Assembly: GCA_963682055.1 (NCBI GenBank)
Contig: OY821749.1
Coordinates: 5,134,336-5,198,335 of the forward strand
From: Primula veris
Taxonomy: Eukaryota > Streptophyta > Magnoliopsida > Ericales > Primulaceae
Direction of reading: 5' to 3'
Length of the DNA stretch: 64,000 nucleotides
Position numbers and translations under genes: made by a program. Positions 33,310 to 44,614 of the stretch are shown piece after piece (the stretch's first letter is position 1; each line of letters begins with the position of its first letter). The notes below the pieces were generated by a model. The model worked only from the letters and a program-made list of their open reading frames with translations. It was not told the origin of the DNA and searched no databases.

Positions 33310-34855
33310 ATAAGAATTCTCCTAATCACATATACGTTAATTTTTCAAACAAGAACGCACATTCAAAAAGTGAAATACGTTTTAACGACAATTTAGAACC
33401 ATCATAATAATCTCTCCCATTGAGGAATTTCTATATTTTTGTTAATTTAGTTTCAAAATTGATATGTTTTAGTAATTTTTCCTAAATTTATTTATGTATA
33501 TTTATATTTAAATAAGAACGGTGAAAAATACGTTTAGTGTATTTTACTATTCAGTTGTTAATAATTTATGTATTAAAATAGCACTTTTAACAATTTAGGT
33601 ACTGATCTATATATTTTGTCACAATCAAGGAGCTGACGTTAAACAAAATGACGGAATTGCACTCACGTTCTTTCATCCATCACATAATAAGTGTAATTTT
33701 GCCAATGTACCTCAAAAATATCCCGAGATGTGAGATATAATGACCGCGGTTTTATTGATTTATACTAATAGGTCCTTAATTAGTTGAGTAAAAATTGATA
33801 GATGAATATATAAATTATTAACAGGAATACTCTATTACCAAAATTATTAACCACTACTAATATCTCTTGAATAAAAACCATGGTTTGAAACTGTTTTGGT
33901 GGGTCAATCCGGTTTATGCATGTGCATGAAGAAACACATGGCTCATGTCATTACTTTGTCTTCCAAGCCTCCAAAGTGATCCCACCGTTTGGCTCTTCTT
34001 ATCCTTGTTGACAGTTCTCTTTCTCTGTTTGGAAACTGAACAATGTATTAATTCGTGGGTGATAAATCATTCTTACTTATTAGCAAAATTGGACTACACT
34101 ACATTTTGATCATGCTATGTAGATGTTTCTGGCTTTTACTTTTTATTTTATTATAAGAATTTCGTATTCAAACCAGCAATGTATTTTTCCTATTCATTTA
34201 CACTTCTCATTAACCCCACAAACGAAAAAGAATTATGCATGACTAAATGCGTATTAAAAAAAAAAAAAAAAACTAAATGTGCGTTAACGTCTGTGCATGT
34301 AGGCTTTTTTTCAACAAGAAATAATAAAAAATATTGTTTCAAGCAGTAAAAAAGAAAGGTAACTACTTGGTTTTAGGAAAATATTACTCAAATCTTAGAT
34401 GAAATTGTATATTCAGCTTTATTGCTACGTGACAAAAATGATGAAGATGCGATGGATTAGCATGCACTATAAAAACAAATAATCACCTTGAACAACACAT
34501 AACCTGATACGGAATTAATCGGAGTTGTAGGTGATTCGACAGGTTAATACAATTTTCATCATTCAATTTAATTAATCTGTTACTGAAATTATGATAACCA
34601 TACAATACTTACTATTAAGTTAAATTTTCTTTCAAAAAGTTCGTTCTTCTTTTTTATACTTAATAGTCAATATTAATCCCTAATTTCACTTGTTTTGGAC
34701 CAAACACTATTTTTTTCAAATATATGTGGCACGATGACTGAGTTATGCTTCTTGGACTACATAATTTGTATTTACCAATGTTGTAATAAATGTAACTATC
34801 AATGCAAAAACTAAAAGAGTGAAGCATGATGTTGATATATAGATTTTTTCTTATA
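33310..34855. other. AT-rich intergenic DNA, nothing recognised
   Basis: No convincing frame on either strand. A poly-A run of about 16 bp is at 34256-34271. Confidence 0.4.
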
Positions 34856-34860
34856 GTGAC

Positions 34861-35554
34861 TGGCGAGTAAATGTCAATGTCCCCTCGTCCGGACCGATAT
34901 CACCACGGAAACGAACAAACCGGGGCCCTATATAGTGGATGTCTCACCACCCCGGCTCATTACCAAACGGGGTGAAGATAGGCCGGTCCAAAGAAGCGTA
35001 TCGAGTACGCTTCACCAATTAATGCTGCTGCTCCCCTGGGGGACCCTCCTGGCGTTTCATCGACGTGGCCCAATCACAGGTCACCTCCCTGTGGGCCCCG
35101 GAAGAGGACAGTACCCTTATCAGAGCCATGAATGACCTAACGCCGTTGGATCAACATCTTACAGTACAGTGATCCAATGGCTAATACACATCTGATCACA
35201 ATATAAATACCCCCTCTAATACCACTAAGAAGGGGACACAGAAATACGGAGAGGAGAGATAAAGCTTAAACAACCCGGACCCCCAGAACACTGCCTGTAC
35301 CATCCGATACTACGACCTGTAACCGGCCCGGTCCCTCACTCTTAATTATATTCCTACTTTCAGTTAACACCGATACTGACTTGATCGTTGGAGAGGGAAA
35401 ACCTGGTACCAACCCCGGGCCCCTGTTTGTTTCTTGCGCAGGCACGAAGGCCACCTCGTCGCCGTAGCCGACGTAAATCACCCCGGATACCTCGGAAGAT
35501 CGGAGCCGACGCGAATTGAGTAAGCCGATCTTGGGAAGAAAATCAGGCTCGCCA
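34861..35554 (+). repeat. 5' LTR of the Tat element
   Basis: 694 bp, TGGCGAG...CTCGCCA, with a TATA-like ATATAAATA at 35201-35209 (CTATAAATA in the partner LTR). The CCCCTCGTCCGGACCGATATC block near the start is also in the other LTR. Confidence 0.94.
35201..35209 (+). promoter_or_regulatory. TATA box in the Tat 5' LTR
   Basis: ATATAAATA, about 350 bp before the LTR end and followed by the AAGAAGGGGACACAG region where transcription would be expected to start. Confidence 0.55.
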
Positions 35555-35556
35555 AT

Positions 35557-35573
35557 TGGCGCCGTCTGTGGGA
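35557..35573 (+). other. Primer-binding site of the Tat element
   Basis: TGGCGCCGTCTGTGGGA directly downstream of the LTR, with the usual TGG start complementary to a tRNA CCA end. This motif is common in Tat-type gypsy elements; the tRNA identity is not assigned here. Confidence 0.8.
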
Positions 35574-35615
35574 AACTGAACGCGTTAGCTTCGACCCCCC
35601 GTCCTTAAAGGAAAC

Positions 35616-36530
35616 ATGTCCGGCAATAACCGATTTGACACCCCATCGTCTCGACCTCCCCACGTTCTTGGGATGCCGAGAACGCTTTCTTTTGATGAGA
35701 CCCCTAGGACCGCATCTACCAGGGAGCCCGCTCCCTTGATCGCAACAGCTCCCGCACCCCGATCGCGGGCCGAGCTAACAGAGATGATGATCGATATCCA
35801 CCAAAAAGAGCTCGTCGCTCTTGCGGCCCAGAAAGCCTTAATAGCCTCGCTGATGGAGCCGGAACTCGAGCCCGCCCAAGGCGCGAGCCAAGACAAATCG
35901 GTTTCAGTCCCCGTTAAAAGCGTGATGTCCAGGTTGGGACCCCTTCGACGACCCCCCCTAGAGACTCCCAGGGAGCCGGCTAGGGGTGCGGAGTCGGAGC
36001 ATTCCCAAGAAGGAAATTCTCGCCGCGATAACGAGCGGAGTATACATTCTCGGCTCCGTTGGCAGGATGATAGTCGGGACTCACGGCCGGAATCTAGTCA
36101 TGCCCGAACCGATAAGCCAACTCGGACATGGAGACGTGGCCGCCGTGGACGGCACGATGCAGCTGGTGAGGCAGCGTTGAAAATTGTGGCCTCAACCCGC
36201 AGCACCCCGTTCTCGGACGAAATTGAATACAGTACCCCCCCCCCCCCCCCCGGAACTTTATCGCCCCTATCCTCCAAACCTTCAACGCGGACTCTGATCC
36301 AGAGGCTCATCTCCGACACTACCGATACCAGATGAACCATTGGTCACACCTTGACCAATTAATGTGCAGGTGCTTTCCCGCCAGCCTGGGAAGGCTCGCT
36401 AGTAAGTGGTTCCAGTTCCTGCCCGTCAATTCTATCCACTGTTGGGACGACCTAGCTTATGACTTCGCACACCGGTTCATAAACTTGAAAGAGAGCTGCC
36501 CAACCGGAGCAACTCTATCAAGTGAGGGTC
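35616..36530 (+). pseudogene. Tat gag N-terminal and central part, frameshifted twice
   Basis: The first frame (ATG 35616) encodes an MSGNNRFDTPSSRP start and an arginine/proline-rich region with a DIHQKELVALAAQ segment. It changes frame at a run of 16 C (about 36235-36250) and ends at 36335. The neighbouring frame carries the retrotransposon Gag core (PF03732 type): DPEAHLRHYRYQMNHW, CRCFPASLGRLASKWFQ, WDDLAYDFAHRFI. A second one-base change near 36500 shifts into the long pol frame, which opens with VQSKETLENYDSRFW, still Gag. Both breaks look like small indels, the first a homopolymer slip. Gag forms the particle, so this copy is probably defective unless the poly-C length is misread. Confidence 0.8.
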
Positions 36531-39500
36531 CAATCTAAAGAGACCCTCGAGAATTATGATAGTCGGTTTTGGTTGAAGCATGCCGAATGCGTGGACTGCC
36601 CCGACTCCACCGCCATAGCTGCCTTCAGGCAAAATATGGTAGTTGGGAGCAGGATCCAAAACGAAATGATCGCGACCCCCCCTAACTCTGTCCCTCAACT
36701 CAGGTCCCTCATAAAACAGCATATCGACATAGAGAAGGACATGAGGTCTGCTGGGGCAGCACGTTCTGTGGCCCTTATCGACCAGCCAAGGGAACGGTTC
36801 GTCACGACGAGCCCTCGAAGAAACCGGCCCATAGCGGAAAGGATGGAGCGGCCAGGAATGGGAAGAAATCCGCAACCGCTCCCTAAAAGAAGAAAAGAGG
36901 ATCCCCGACCGGGGCGTCAAACACCTGTCGCCTCGGGGTCGGGCGCTGCCTATTCCACTACCTTCCGCCTACCTCTCGTCGACCTTCTTAGCAAGATTGA
37001 GAATGAGCCTTTCTTCTCTTGGCCTCTCCCTCTACGGAATGAGCTGGCCCAAGGGCCTAACGACAAAATCTGTGAATACCACAGGGGTCGCGGCCATCAT
37101 ACCAACGAGTGCCATGGTATGAAGGCCAGGCTCGAGGGATGGGTCCGGGATGGCCTGATGGATAAATATGTCAAATCACGGAGGGAGTCCGATCGAGATA
37201 GGGAAGGGGTTGATGAGAGGCAGCGGGACCTCCCCCCACCGGTGATGATCTATCATGTCATTCACTCTGGGCCGAAAAGGTCTAGCCAGAATGGGGCAGA
37301 AAGAACCTCAGCACGGGAAGCAGCGATGAAGCAGCGCGTCTGCCTCGCAGAAAGCTCCAGCCCCCGGAAAAAGTATAAGCGCGATGCCAAACCGGATGTA
37401 AGCTTCACTGACTTCGACCTGGTGGGGGTGGACGTGCCCCATACTGATGCCCTTGTTATCTCGGCCCAGATAGGCCTCTGCGCAGTAGGACGGATCCTCG
37501 TCGATCAAGGAGCGTCGGTCAACATACTCTTTGAAGACCTCTTTCGAAAGATGGGACTCAAAGAGGAACAGTTGGAAACCGACGTCCCTCCCCTGTACGG
37601 ATTCAACTCGGAGGCGGTACAGCCCAGAGGAAACATAACCTTGCTTGTGAAAACGGGTACAAAAGTTATGGGTGTAGAGTTCACGGTGGTGAATGTCCCC
37701 TCTGTTTACAACGTGATATTGGGGCGCCCGTGGCTCCATGGAATAGATGGAGTCTCCTCCACCTTGCACCAAAAGGTTAAGTACCCAACTGATTCTGGTG
37801 TGGAAACCATCTCAGGAAATCAGAAAGTCTCACGCAGCTGTGCCATGGCCGTATATTCCGGCAAAAAGATGATGCCGGCCCAAAGTGCCATGAACATCGA
37901 GGCAGAGGATCCTAAGCTGCTGAGGAAACTAAACAAGAAGATGGGGCCTGAGGCCGAAGACAAGACGGAGGAGGGACTGCAGAAAATCCAAATCCCGGGG
38001 AATGACGAGGACCACTTTTTTATGGTGGGGGCAAAGCTTACCAAACCTGAGGTCACCGACCTCGTCGAACTCCTTCTCCAATACCTCGACAATTTTGCAT
38101 GGGGTCCAAGCGAGATGTCAGGCATCAGTTCCGACCTCGCATGCCACCAATTAAACGTCAACCCGGATGCCAAGCCAGTGATGCAAAAGGGGCGCCGTGT
38201 CAGTCCAGAGCATGCCGATGCCATAAACGAGGAAGTAGAGAAGCTTCTTCTGGCCGGGGCCATCAGGGAGATTTATTACCCCAGATGGCTCGCCAATCCC
38301 GTAGTGGTCCCCAAAAAAAACGGGAAGCTGAGGGTGTGCATCGACTACACGAGCCTCAACCGAGCCTGTCCTAAAGATCCTTTCCCCCTGCCCAAAATCG
38401 ATCAAATAGTGGACTCTACGGCCGGGGCCGCCAGAATGAGCTTCCTGGATGCCTGCTCCGGCTATCATCAAATACCCATGTCGAAGGCCGACCAAGAAAA
38501 AACTGCCTTCATCACCCCAAGGGGAAATTACTGCTACAAAGTGATGCCCTTTGGGCTCAAGAACGCCGGGGCTACCTATCAGAGGATGGTCACCAAGATA
38601 TTCGCTAAGAACATAGGCCGAACCATGGAAGTCTATATTGACGACATGGTGGTAAAAAGCACCCACGAGGAGCACCACCTATCCGACCTGAGAGAGGCCT
38701 TCGAAACGATACGAAGGCATGACCTGAAGCTGAACGCCTCTAAATGTGCCTTCGGGGTAGGTGCCGGCAAATTCCTAGGGTTCATGGTGACCCACCGCGG
38801 CATAGAGGCGAACGCGTCCCAGATCTCTGCCTTGAAGAATTTGAAAACACCTGAGAAGAGAAAGGACATACAAAAGCTAGCCGGGATGGCCGCCGCCCTA
38901 AACCGATTTATTGCCCGGTTCGGGGACCGATGCAAACCGTTCTTTACGGCCTTAAAAGCTCAGAAGAGATTCGAATGGACCGATGAATGCCGGTGTGCGT
39001 TCACCGAGCTGGCGGACTACCTCGGAAGTCCGCCCCTTCTAGCCAAGCCGGACCCAGGCGATGTCCTTACCCTATACCTAGCCGTGTCCGAGATAGCCGT
39101 CAGCGCCGTCCTCATCAAGGAACTCGACAGGGAGCAAAGGCCCATCTATTACGTGAGCAAAACTCTCCTCGATGCTGAGGCAAGGTATATGCCTTTGGAA
39201 AAACTCGTCCTAGCCCTCGTCGTGGCCTCACGAAAACTTGCTCACTATTTCTCTGCGCACAGCATTGTGGTCTATACTGACCAGCCTGTGCGAGAAATAC
39301 TCCAAAAGGGGGATCTCTCTCGACGAATGATGAAGTGGGCCTGCCACTTGAACGCCTACGACATCAGCTATGCACCGCGAACGTCCGTCAAGGGACAGGC
39401 CCTGGACGACTTCGTGGCAGAATTCACTGGGACGACTCAATGCCCCGACATCACAGGTTGTGCCCCCGAGATCTGGACCTTGCACGCGGATGGAGCCGCC

Positions 39501-41201
39501 AATAAGAAAGGGTCCGACCTCGGCGTCGTACTCCGATCTCCACAAGGGGATGTGATCGAGAAGTCAATCCAACTTGGCTTCAGAACCACCAACAACGAGG
39601 CCGAATATGAGGCCGTTATCGCCGGCTTAAAAATGGCCCGAAGCCTCGGAATCAAAAAAATACTGGTGCATACGGACTCTCAATTAGTCAGCAGCCAGAT
39701 CAGTGGTGAATTTCAGACGAAGGACGACAGAATGGCCAGCTACGTGGCTATCGCTTCCGGAATACTCCAAAGCTTCGAATGTCAAGAAATCGTCAACATC
39801 AACAGAAACGAGAACACCCATGCCGATGCACTAGCGACCCTAGCCTCGGTCATGAGTGATAAGAAAGAGAGAGTCATCACCATAGAATATGTCCCTTCGC
39901 CTAGCATCGAGGCTAAGGCAACAATTAACATGGTGACTGACCTCCCGCCGGAGCCGAGCTGGATGGACCCCATAATCGAATACCATCGCTCCGGTGATCT
40001 TCCCAATGACAAGAAAGAGGCCGAGAAAATAAGAAGAACGGCACTGGGATTCTGGATAGCTCCCAACGAAAAGCTCTATAAAAGATCGTTCTCTGGCCCC
40101 TACTTACTCTGCGTCCACCCCGACATGGTAATAAGGGTCATGGAGGAAATTCACGAAGGAACGTGTGGGAGCCATACCGGGGGCAGATCGCTGGCCAACC
40201 GAGCCTTGACCCACGGATATTGGTGGCCCCTCATGCAGAAGGACGCCAAAGCTTTCGTACTCAGGTGCGAGAAGTGTCAGAAGTACGCACCCATACCCCA
40301 TGCCCCGGCGCAAAAAATGAGCAGCGTGACCTCGCCCTGGCCCTTTGCGCAGTGGGGCATGGATATCGTCGGACCATTCCCCGTGGCCCTGGGGGGGAAG
40401 AAGTTCCTCCTCATGGTCACCGATTACTTCTCAAAGTGGGTGGAGGCCGTGGCCTTAGCGAAAATCACAGAGGCCGAAGTGATACGTTTCCTCTGGAGAG
40501 ACGTGATCACCAGATTCGGAATCCCCTACTCAATCGTCGCGGACAATGGGGGACAGTTCACCGGGGTCAAATTAAAAGCGATGTATGCAAAGTATCACAT
40601 CAAGAACTACTATTCGACCCCCTCGTACCCCCAATGCAACGGACAAGCCGAGGTGTCAAATAAGACCGTGCTCGACGGAATCAAGAAGAGGCTAGACGAG
40701 TCCAAAGGACAATGGGCCGCAGAACTGTATCAAGTCCTATGGGCCTACCAAACGACGAGAAGACGGGGCACTCAACAGACACCATATAGCCTCACTTACG
40801 GAATGGAGGCCATCATCCCGTTAGAAATCGGGCTTCCCTCTTTGAGGACGGACATCGTGGAAAACGGACTTAACGAAAAGATGATGGGGCTCGAGCTGGA
40901 CTACGCCGAAGAAAGAAGGGAGGTTGCGGCCATCCGTAACGCCGAATATAAAAACGAGCTGGGGCGTTCTTATAACAAAAGAGTGAACGCCAGACGTTTC
41001 CAAGATGAAGACCTCGTGTTACGAAAAGTAAATAACAACACCAGGATACAGTACGAGGGCAAGCTAGGCCCCAATTGGGAAGGCCCCTATCGAATCCTCG
41101 GTGCAGTAGGGAACGGGGCCTACCTGTTGGGCCGTCTCCCCAACGATGTCCCGGTGGACCGACCTTGGAACGTCAACAACCTAAGGAAGTACTACCAGTA
41201 G
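36522..41201 (+). CDS. Tat-lineage gag C-terminus and Pol polyprotein, uninterrupted
   Basis: A 1559-codon frame; the ATG at 36522 is internal to Gag, so the true N-terminus is upstream in the disrupted part. Order: Gag end with a zinc-knuckle-like CEYHRGRGHHTNEC (184-197), aspartic protease ILVDQGAS (325-332, unusual DQG instead of DTG/DSG), reverse transcriptase with FLDACSGYHQ (641-650) and YIDD (705-708), first RNase H about 800-930, second (archaeal-type) RNase H about 984-1115 with LHADGAANKKG and TTNNEAEYEA, integrase with an HHCC finger near 1210-1255 and D1281, D1341, E1377. Two RNase H modules define the Tat lineage. No stop or shift is visible in this frame. Confidence 0.95.
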   Translation: MRVQSKETLENYDSRFWLKHAECVDCPDSTAIAAFRQNMVVGSRIQNEMIATPPNSVPQLRSLIKQHIDIEKDMRSAGAARSVALIDQPRERFVTTSPRRNRPIAERMERPGMGRNPQPLPKRRKEDPRPGRQTPVASGSGAAYSTTFRLPLVDLLSKIENEPFFSWPLPLRNELAQGPNDKICEYHRGRGHHTNECHGMKARLEGWVRDGLMDKYVKSRRESDRDREGVDERQRDLPPPVMIYHVIHSGPKRSSQNGAERTSAREAAMKQRVCLAESSSPRKKYKRDAKPDVSFTDFDLVGVDVPHTDALVISAQIGLCAVGRILVDQGASVNILFEDLFRKMGLKEEQLETDVPPLYGFNSEAVQPRGNITLLVKTGTKVMGVEFTVVNVPSVYNVILGRPWLHGIDGVSSTLHQKVKYPTDSGVETISGNQKVSRSCAMAVYSGKKMMPAQSAMNIEAEDPKLLRKLNKKMGPEAEDKTEEGLQKIQIPGNDEDHFFMVGAKLTKPEVTDLVELLLQYLDNFAWGPSEMSGISSDLACHQLNVNPDAKPVMQKGRRVSPEHADAINEEVEKLLLAGAIREIYYPRWLANPVVVPKKNGKLRVCIDYTSLNRACPKDPFPLPKIDQIVDSTAGAARMSFLDACSGYHQIPMSKADQEKTAFITPRGNYCYKVMPFGLKNAGATYQRMVTKIFAKNIGRTMEVYIDDMVVKSTHEEHHLSDLREAFETIRRHDLKLNASKCAFGVGAGKFLGFMVTHRGIEANASQISALKNLKTPEKRKDIQKLAGMAAALNRFIARFGDRCKPFFTALKAQKRFEWTDECRCAFTELADYLGSPPLLAKPDPGDVLTLYLAVSEIAVSAVLIKELDREQRPIYYVSKTLLDAEARYMPLEKLVLALVVASRKLAHYFSAHSIVVYTDQPVREILQKGDLSRRMMKWACHLNAYDISYAPRTSVKGQALDDFVAEFTGTTQCPDITGCAPEIWTLHADGAANKKGSDLGVVLRSPQGDVIEKSIQLGFRTTNNEAEYEAVIAGLKMARSLGIKKILVHTDSQLVSSQISGEFQTKDDRMASYVAIASGILQSFECQEIVNINRNENTHADALATLASVMSDKKERVITIEYVPSPSIEAKATINMVTDLPPEPSWMDPIIEYHRSGDLPNDKKEAEKIRRTALGFWIAPNEKLYKRSFSGPYLLCVHPDMVIRVMEEIHEGTCGSHTGGRSLANRALTHGYWWPLMQKDAKAFVLRCEKCQKYAPIPHAPAQKMSSVTSPWPFAQWGMDIVGPFPVALGGKKFLLMVTDYFSKWVEAVALAKITEAEVIRFLWRDVITRFGIPYSIVADNGGQFTGVKLKAMYAKYHIKNYYSTPSYPQCNGQAEVSNKTVLDGIKKRLDESKGQWAAELYQVLWAYQTTRRRGTQQTPYSLTYGMEAIIPLEIGLPSLRTDIVENGLNEKMMGLELDYAEERREVAAIRNAEYKNELGRSYNKRVNARRFQDEDLVLRKVNNNTRIQYEGKLGPNWEGPYRILGAVGNGAYLLGRLPNDVPVDRPWNVNNLRKYYQ

Positions 41202-41287
41202 GGCTCGACCTTTATGACTTTGTGTAAATAAGAATGTGGTGTAAATTTATGCCTGTGGGCTTTATAAATAAAAAACTGCTGTTATTT

Positions 41288-41695
41288 CAGTTCATTTAAA
41301 TTTTTCTCTAAGTGTTTCAGAACACGAGCCTATACGGCACCTCAGATCATGTTTACTTGAATTTTTCAGTTCATTTAAATTCTCTCTAAGTGTTTCAGAA
41401 CACGAGCCTATACGGCACCTCGGATCATGTTTACTTGAATTTTTCAGTTCATTTAAATTCTCTAGTGTTTCAGAACACGAGCCTATACGGCACCCCGGTT
41501 CATATTTACTTGAATTTTTCAGTTCATTTAAATTTTTCTCTAAGTGTTTCAGAACACGAGCCTATACGGCACCTCAGATCATGTTTACTTGAATTTTTCA
41601 GTTCATTTAAATTCTCTCTAAGTATTTCAGTACACGAGCCTATACGGCGCCCCGGTTCTATTTACTTGGATTTTTCAGTTCATTTAAGTTTCAAG
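41288..41695 (+). repeat. Five tandem copies of a 73-80-bp unit behind pol
   Basis: Each unit contains TTTCAGAACACGAGCCTATA, CGGCACC(T/C)C and TTACTTGAATTTTTCAGTTC. Copies differ by a few bases and by small deletions (a missing CTCTA in the third). Confidence 0.9.
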
Positions 41696-41974
41696 TGTTT
41701 CTACACGTGCCAACTCGAATTGTGATGTATATAAAATGATTGCCCCAACGCCGAAGCATAAGGGCCCCCTCATTTGGGAGCATGTACACAATGAATGATG
41801 AATGAACACACAACAGAGATAAAAACAGGAGAATAAATAAAGACAAGTCTGAAGAAGAGCCAAAATTGTTTTTCATTTCATTCAATGGAAAGCTATTACA
41901 TACTAAGTACAAAAAAAAGAAAAAAAAAAAAAAAAAAAAAAAAAAGGGGATTACATCAAAAAAGACAAACTGCC

Positions 41975-44614
41975 CTAGATATCCCCGTCGCCATCTCCCT
42001 CATCCTCTTCGTCGGAGAGAGCTCGAGGAGTGAGGGGAACCACCTCTGGGATAGGAGCCGAGGGGACCGGAACGACGATGTTGTCCATGCTCCATACCGG
42101 ATGGTCCGGTCCCGCCCTCAGAAAGGCAGCCGCCTCGGTCCACCCTTCAACATAGAAGGAATTGAATTCCTTCTGTGTCTTTTCGACCCAGGCTGCGTTT
42201 AGTTCGGCTTGAGCAGCTTGAACCGCAGCCTTCAGCTTATCAGCCGCCTTTGCTTCGGCCTCTTTCAGAGCCGCCTCCGCTGCTTGAGCTCGCTCCTCAG
42301 CCCCCATCTTGGCCTTCACAGCTTCGACCCTTTTCGCCTCGACCGTGGCATTGAGGCCTTCGGCTTTCTCCGCCCTGCTCTCGGCCTCCTCCGCCCTTTT
42401 TTGGGCCTCCTCCATGAGCTTCGCGTTAGCCTCGGCCTTACCGGCCCATGATCTCACCAGCTGGCCTTGGTGATAAACATATTGATTCATCATTAAGTAG
42501 GCCTACGAGGGAAAAGGCAAAACACTTAGCAAAATATTTGGAAGAAACAATACGAAAGCATACAGCATAAAACAAAAATAGAGCATTACGTACCTGGGGA
42601 ATCATGGCCATGGCCGATGTCATGGAGGATGCGAGGTCACGACCCCGATGGTCAGCCTCGACGCTTTGCTGCTGGAGCGCAGCCAAAGCTAGTAGCCCGG
42701 CGGACGGGTGAGCCTCCATTATGCTCTTTACCCCCGTTGCCGCCTTCACCTCCTCGGGTGTTTGCACTGGCATCCTATGGGTCGGTGAGATGGCAGAGGC
42801 GGCAGAGGAGCTCGCGCTTTGAGTTGGGCCCAACGTCACTCTCGGCCTCTCCGTCACCCCAACCTCAGGCGAGGTGCCCCCTCCAGCCTTGGTTTTCTTC
42901 CCATCACGGAGGGGCTTCGTCCCCTCCACCTTTCTTTTTCCAAGCCGGGCCTTGCGGGCCGCCCGATCGAGCCTGGTCTGAGCAGCCAAGTCAGCAGCAA
43001 TATCGGCGCCAGACTGAGGCATGACAACCACTTCGTCGTCCCCTGCGTCGACCTCCTTTGCTGTGGTCTCGGGCTCTATGACCACCTCCTCTCCGACCAC
43101 CTTCTCCGTCTCGACGGCCTCAGGCTCTATGATACCCTCCTCAGCCACAACCACTTCCCCCTCTCCCCCTCCATTACCCCCAGCCGCGGCAGCATCTTCT
43201 TCATCTGCTTCCTCCTCCTCGTCAGAACGAACCACCTATACAGGCCAAATAAAAAAAAAGAGTTAGAAAAATCAACAAAATCTAGCTAAGTGTCAAATGA
43301 TGTAAAGAACATGGAATGACTTAGACTTACTCTGGTCCGCGAGGTACCCAAGCTCGGCCCTGTAAGCTCTTCGCCCACGAGGCTATCTTCGAGGTGAGAG
43401 GGACTCCTCACAACGGGCTCTCTGGAGCTAAGGGGAACGATCTCCTTCAAAGGGTTCCCATGTTGGTCTATATAGCTCTGGGTGCCGTCCGGCCCCTCCC
43501 TATAATTGAGGATGGTCCCATCCGGACGTACCTCCCATTTTACCCCGGCAGAGGCAGGAGCAAAAGACGTCACAGTCATAACCTTCCTCGTCCTGCTGCT
43601 GCTCGACTTTGCCTTGGGCTTCGCCGCCACCTTCTTCGCCACGGGCCCTGTCACGGCCTCGGTTTCAACCGCTTTAGGAGGGAGGGTGGACTCCAACCCA
43701 TTCTCTTTCTCCCATCTCTCTCGGCAGTACCCCACAGGACAGAAGGTCCTGTGGGGCCAAATGAATTCGTTCCCCTTGCAGGTTGTTGGGGAACCACAAG
43801 TTAGGAGACGCTCCGCGTCGCGCGCCCCAGCGTCGGTCCCGTCGGGACCCCACCAGTTCAGAGCCACCTCCAAGGACTCAGTATTGGGCTCACCCAGGCC
43901 CCTAAGCTTAGAGGCCACTGTGGCCTTGTTCTCTTTGGTGCTTAGCACCCTCCCCGGCCTGGACGGGAGTATCAGGTCGGTCCGGTGGAGCCAATGGCCT
44001 TCCACCACGATCACATCTTGGGTATAGCCCCGATTAGAATCGGAGTTACCCGTGATCAACTGATTGTAAGCACGGCACCTTAAGTAAGGCTGCCTGCTCT
44101 TGGATTGGGAGCTTGGCTCGGTCTGCAGGAATTCGTAGCAGGCCAAGAGCTCCCTAAGCCCTAATGGTTCTGGCAGGGCCGGGCCCAACAACACATTCAG
44201 GGCCTCCATCCCGGCGCAGATACGGTGCGCCTGGAGGGGCCACTGGCATGGGAGAGTCTGCGTCCAAGCGCACAACTCTGCCAGCAGCTCCGAGATGGGG
44301 AGGTGGGTACCCCCATAGAGGAGAGTAGATAGAGAGAGGGTTACCATGTCGTTGGGACGGGCCACTATGCCGTTCACTTCATCGACACTCTCACATCTCC
44401 GGAGTTTGAACTCCTCTCCGATCCCGCAGAGTTCTCGGAATTCGTTGAGGTCAGGCCCGTGTAGCCTCACCATTATGCTGCTGTCGTTCCCCTTCACGGT
44501 CAGGGTCGGATCGAGAATCATCGGACGGAACGGCAGAGCGTTCGCTGCTACGGCCAGGCGCCGTGGTTGCGGAACGACCATCGGGCCCTTTCCGGCTCCA
44601 TGAATTATAACCAT
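41975..44614 (-). CDS. Antisense gene of the Tat element, three exons, 817 aa predicted
   Basis: Minus-strand exons 44614-43331, 43235-42594 and 42502-41975 join in phase 0 across introns of 95 and 91 bp. Donors are AGA|GTAAGT and CAG|GTACGT; acceptors TATAG|GTG and CGTAG|GCC. The product has 428+214+175 residues. Exon 1 resembles the 'putative gypsy type transposon' family (PF04195) around LLYGGTHLPISELLAELCAW and contains a proline/lysine linker. Exon 2 is acidic, then basic. Exon 3 is a long alanine/glutamate coiled coil (AEEAESRAEKAEGLNATVEA) with an acidic DEEDEGDGDGDI end. Antisense ORFs behind pol are known in Tat elements such as Grande and Retand; their role is unknown. A TATA box lies 135 bp upstream. 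The frame is intact although gag is broken. Confidence 0.82.

Noticed and set aside
36477..40313. Minus-strand ORFs of 90-175 codons across Tat gag-pol
   Set aside because: Shadows of the high-GC pol frame.
42617..44027. Plus-strand ORFs of 135-173 codons in the Tat 3' region
   Set aside because: Serine/proline-rich shadows of the antisense exons; no splice logic or motif.
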